Assembly: GCF_014805685.1 (NCBI RefSeq) | Contig: NC_060906.1 | Span: forward strand, 16,204,164 to 16,268,163 | Reading direction: 5' to 3' | Length of the DNA stretch: 64,000 nucleotides | DNA from: Silurus meridionalis | Taxonomy: Eukaryota > Chordata > Actinopteri > Siluriformes > Siluridae | Shown here: piece after piece, positions 60,479-64,000 of the stretch | Layout: each line of letters opens with the position of its first letter | Position numbering within the stretch: position 1 is the first letter of the stretch | Position numbers and translations under genes: made by a program | Notes under the pieces: generated by a model | The model's input: the letters and a program-made list of their open reading frames with translations, nothing else | Databases searched by the model: none | What the model was told of the DNA's origin: nothing

Positions 60479-60583
60479 TCTTCTTCTTCTTCTACTTCTT
60501 TTGGCTGCTCCTGTTAGGGGTCGCCACATCGGATCATCCGTCTCCATACTACTCTGTCCTCTACATCTGAGCAACTTTGTAGA
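60479..60583 (-). mobile_element. RTE-type retroelement 3' tail
   Basis: On the plus strand (CTT)n leads into TTTTGGCTGCTCCTGTTAGG, GGTCGCCACATCGGATCATC and CGTCTCCATACTACTCTGTC. Read on the minus strand it is CGGATGATCC...TGTGGCGACCCCTAACAGGA followed by an AAG-repeat tail. This is a 5'-truncated RTE-type LINE or dependent SINE end. It shares its last 40 or so bases with the SINE at 30480-30520. Confidence 0.65.
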
Positions 60584-63500
60584 GTAAAATTAAATAATAA
60601 AGCATCTGAACAGATTAAATATTCAACTTGTGATCGCTATGACAAAGTAAAAGAAATGCTTTAGAACCCATATGCCAGACAATATTTAAAAGGTTTAATT
60701 ATTGCAATAATGCAAACAAAATAAACAAGCGCATTTCCCATCATAAATGTACACTACAGGCCCGAGATGCTTAATCATCAGCAACATGTCTGAGCCCGAA
60801 GAGACAGATGAGCATCCTGGACCTAGTTTGTTAGTTGTCTTCAGTTTTAAATGCCTAAAAGGAATGATAATTATCTGCAATTTATGTAAGATAAAACCTG
60901 TTTTGGTAGCATTTCACAGCTCAACATTCAACCTACAGCAACGCACACTGGTAAGCCTTAAGTTAGCTAAAATAGCTATCCAGATCTTATTAGGTTTTAT
61001 ATAATGAAAATGTAACTATGATTTGCAGTAGCGCTAAATATATCCATGTGGTGCTGAAGTAATGCTCAATAACAGATAAGATATTGAGGATATATGGCAT
61101 ACTTTCTGAGATGTAAACATGTAAGAATTAGAATGCTGCAGTTAGATAGCTAGCCACGGAACTAAGCAGCTAACTAGATGTTAGCTAGTCACCTAATTTG
61201 ACCTTCCATTATATACTGTTGATAATAGAGATACAATAAAGAACTGCTCTTTTGATTATCTTTAAATTTATAACTGGCACAATTAGTCGGAATCTGTAAA
61301 AATATACTTGAGTATGTTTTAAGTATTACTTTTACTCAAGTGAATCATAATGACAATAGCACTACTTTTACTCAGGTCAGCATGGTATGTGCTCTTTCTA
61401 TGTAGCATGTATCACTCAATTAATGAACTATATATTCATTATTTCCTAATGTGCTAACATAATGTAGTAACATATTGTTTATATCTTTATTTATTATATA
61501 TTAATATATTTGTGGACATGATAGTAAAAGGCTACCGGTTCAAACTGATATTTTTGAGAGTAAAGAAGCGCATGTTGTTAACACATTATGTACTTGTGTT
61601 CATCTGGCAATATCATAATTAATTTGGGATTAGGCTAGGATTAAATGGATTACAGATTATCTTAATTTTAAATCCAGATAATTTATGTTGTTTATATACA
61701 TTTACAGATGCTCTCACACACAAGCTCAATCAGTACACTCAGTGTGCTTATTCCTAGTAGAATATTCACAATTGAAATATACTCTGAGAGAATCTTTTTT
61801 TTTTTTGCAAGAGAATATAATCACCAGACTTTCAGTCACCCTCCATTTGCCGTCTCATTTTTTCACTCTTTCAGCATTTCCCATTAAATATTTGCCCACC
61901 TGCTGGCATGCAGCCTACTGGTAGATAGACCTGTATTTCTGTTTCTGCGGGACATAATCGCTATGGTGTGCAGACGATGAGTCACTGAGGACATATCGAT
62001 CCAGAAAAGAGAGAAGAAAAGCTCTCTGAGCACAGCCAGACAGCCTGGATGTGACTCGCCAGTCCATGCATAACACAGCAAGTCACTGACCTATTTTTGA
62101 AGTAACTTTCAGAAAGCACTTAAGACCAGGGTCTTATAAAGACCTGTTTAGTCCATTTGGTGTTTAGTTAATAAAAAGATGGTTCATCACCAGATGCAAA
62201 TCCTGTCCTTTTTGCATTATATCCTACATTTGAGATTAGGTCCCAGTAAACATTTAGAAGTTGCTAGTATTGTCTTCTCCAGCTCTAATACACACATGTT
62301 AAAATGTATGAATTTGTAATTTTATTCTGAGCCATTCACAGAAGCGGTACAGCTCATGATGTCCTGTTTGGGATTTTCACTTCTCTTGACCAAGTAAGAT
62401 TTACTCAGTCAGCAACCACTGCTAATGAGATCAAGGTATGGAAAAGCCACAATAAAAGAACATATTACACGACATTTATGAAGCATAAATTTAGTGGAAG
62501 AACCATCGCTGCATAATGATGAATCTTGGTGATATTTCATGCTAGTACACACAATTACATGTGATATATTTTGAGAGTAGTATTTAAATCATTCTTCCTC
62601 ATATCAATGTGCAAAAATGATCATAGAATTAGCAGAATAACCTGCACCCAAGCTCTCCATTGTATCAGAGCACCCATTAATGAAGCATAAATTATGTTAA
62701 TAAATATTACAAAGATACCAAATCAGATCTAACTTCAGGAGCAGCTGTGTCTGTGTCTTCAATCAGTTTGCTTTCTCAGTCGTGGTCTTTATAAAGCGGC
62801 GCTGATGCCTGTGCAGCCGGCTGCAGACTTGGGCTGGGTCACGTTTTGGTAATGATGGAGCTTTAGAGGCCCGCATAAGTCCTGGGCTTCTTAACCTGAT
62901 TATCAGGCCTGTGCACACACGCAGACATCGAAATATTCATTAGGCACCCACTGAGGGAGCAGATAAAACAGGGGACAGCTGCAGCACGGAGTCTGCTCCA
63001 CGGCTACGTGTGTGAAATGCAGACATTAGCATGTGAAAGAAGGAGCTTTCTTCAGGCCTTCAGCTTTAGTGCTTAGCTTTAGAATCTCAGCTCAGGCACT
63101 CACATCTACATTGCCGAGGTTTCCTGCATGGTGTATTAAAAAGTCCCTTGCCTGGTTCTTCTATTACTGTAAATTATTACTGATTATATATGGAGCATTA
63201 CTGATCTTTGTTGTGATCTGAAACTAGTGTTGGTCATCATATCATCACTGTGTTACTTTGCAGATAGATTATTGAAAGCAACTTTAGGAAATATGTAGGG
63301 TTTAATATAGTTTCTAAAACCATCACAGTTTTCTAATTCTCTTGTTGTTGCTCTAATCAAATTAATGGCATCCAATTCAGATGGTTCTGATTGTTTGCAT
63401 TTTCTTTTCACGTAACATGCAATACACAGTCTGTCAATTTACACGATTTTTTTAAAGTTGTCTTTAACGTAAATGCACATGCTGCTGATGCACATTAAAG

Positions 63501-64000
63501 AAAAAAAGTCTGCCTGTTATCCATTTTGTTTGACAAATTGCATTCCTTCTTCACTTACTGAGCCGTTTCCCAATGGAAAAATTACTCTAAAGCTCTCATC
63601 TAATGAAGCTGCAAACAAGTTTATTTTATTTTCATAATTCACCATTTATTTATTTAATTTCAGTAATGTAATGTTAAATATATGTAAAAGCAGGCTTTTA
63701 GTGAGAGGCAGGTTTTCTTTTTTAGTGATTGCATTAATTATGGGTTAACTTTGCTTTTTGCTTTTGCATAAGTAACTTGTTATTTTGGAAAGCAGCATTC
63801 ATGTGAAGCAGTGCTATGCTTTTTCCCCGGTCTTTTGCATCTGTAAATGTCATAAAACATTGATTATAACCAGCAGCAGTAAGAAAGCTCTTGACATTTC
63901 ACGCCGCTTGGAGTTCTTGGCAGAAGGCATGACATCCATGACATGGCTGTGCTATTTTCTGCTTCTTTACCATGTTACTGCAGCCTTGTGGCTTTCACTT
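60584..64000. other. Mostly unique non-coding DNA at the right end
   Basis: No gene recognised. A fragment at about 61300-61385 (CTTGAGTATGTTTTAAGTAT, ACTTTTACTCAAGTGAATCA, ACTACTTTTACTCAGG) resembles the inner arm of fish hAT-type repeats, but no ends were found. The stretch at 62630-62990 is listed separately. Frames here have no domain. Confidence 0.4.
62630..62990. promoter_or_regulatory. Possible conserved non-coding element (weak)
   Basis: Balanced-composition unique stretch with the near-palindrome CCTGATTATCAGG (62895-62907), GATATTC/AATATTCATTAGG-type cores near 62932 and several CAGC/GCAGCC blocks. Texture-based only. Confidence 0.25.

Overview
The window looks like nuclear DNA of a ray-finned fish, probably a teleost and possibly an otophysan such as a catfish, characin or cyprinid. 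The evidence is an AT-rich background full of long CA/TG, TC/AG and TA microsatellites. Relics of Tc1, hAT, L2-type LINE, RTE-type LINE and tRNA-derived SINE elements add to this, and all of them resemble families I know from fish. I could not run any search, so the species and repeat-family names come from recall and from what the sequence shows.

The only convincing protein-coding gene is an intronless SoxC gene on the minus strand (stop near 19127, start ATG at 20290). It encodes a 387-residue Sox11 protein with an intact HMG box, an acidic linker and the conserved SoxC C-terminal transactivation tail. It lies in a CpG-dense patch, has a promoter-like block at about 20465-20610, and has a probable 3' UTR ending just past a poly(A) signal at 18109-18114. 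Teleosts carry sox11a and sox11b; I cannot decide which this is.

Layout: 1-9.9 kb is AT-rich and TE-rich. It holds a Tc1 relic, CA and TA microsatellites, an L2-type LINE 3' end split by a hAT-Charlie-like insert, and a 1.6 kb hAT-like element with another repeat nested inside. 9.9-18 kb holds a second Tc1 relic, a TG/TA microsatellite, an old SINE and mostly unique DNA downstream of sox11. 18-20.6 kb is the sox11 locus. 20.6-30 kb is unique DNA with a hAT-like copy that keeps a perfect 8-bp target duplication. 30-33.4 kb holds a tRNA-Glu-type SINE and a longer Tc1 relic. 33.4-51 kb is mostly unique non-coding DNA, with several motif-rich stretches that could be conserved enhancers. 51-64 kb holds a graded tetranucleotide array, two Tc1 relics, a microsatellite cluster at 57-58 kb and an RTE tail.

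One developmental transcription-factor gene alone in 64 kb fits a gene-desert regulatory landscape. The short open frames elsewhere lack recognisable domains and mostly run through microsatellites or repeats. I found no previously undescribed multi-gene system. The observations most worth a second look are the hAT insertions with their target duplications, two LINE/SINE pairs with shared tails, the graded microsatellite, and a few SOX- and homeodomain-motif stretches that might be sox11 enhancers.
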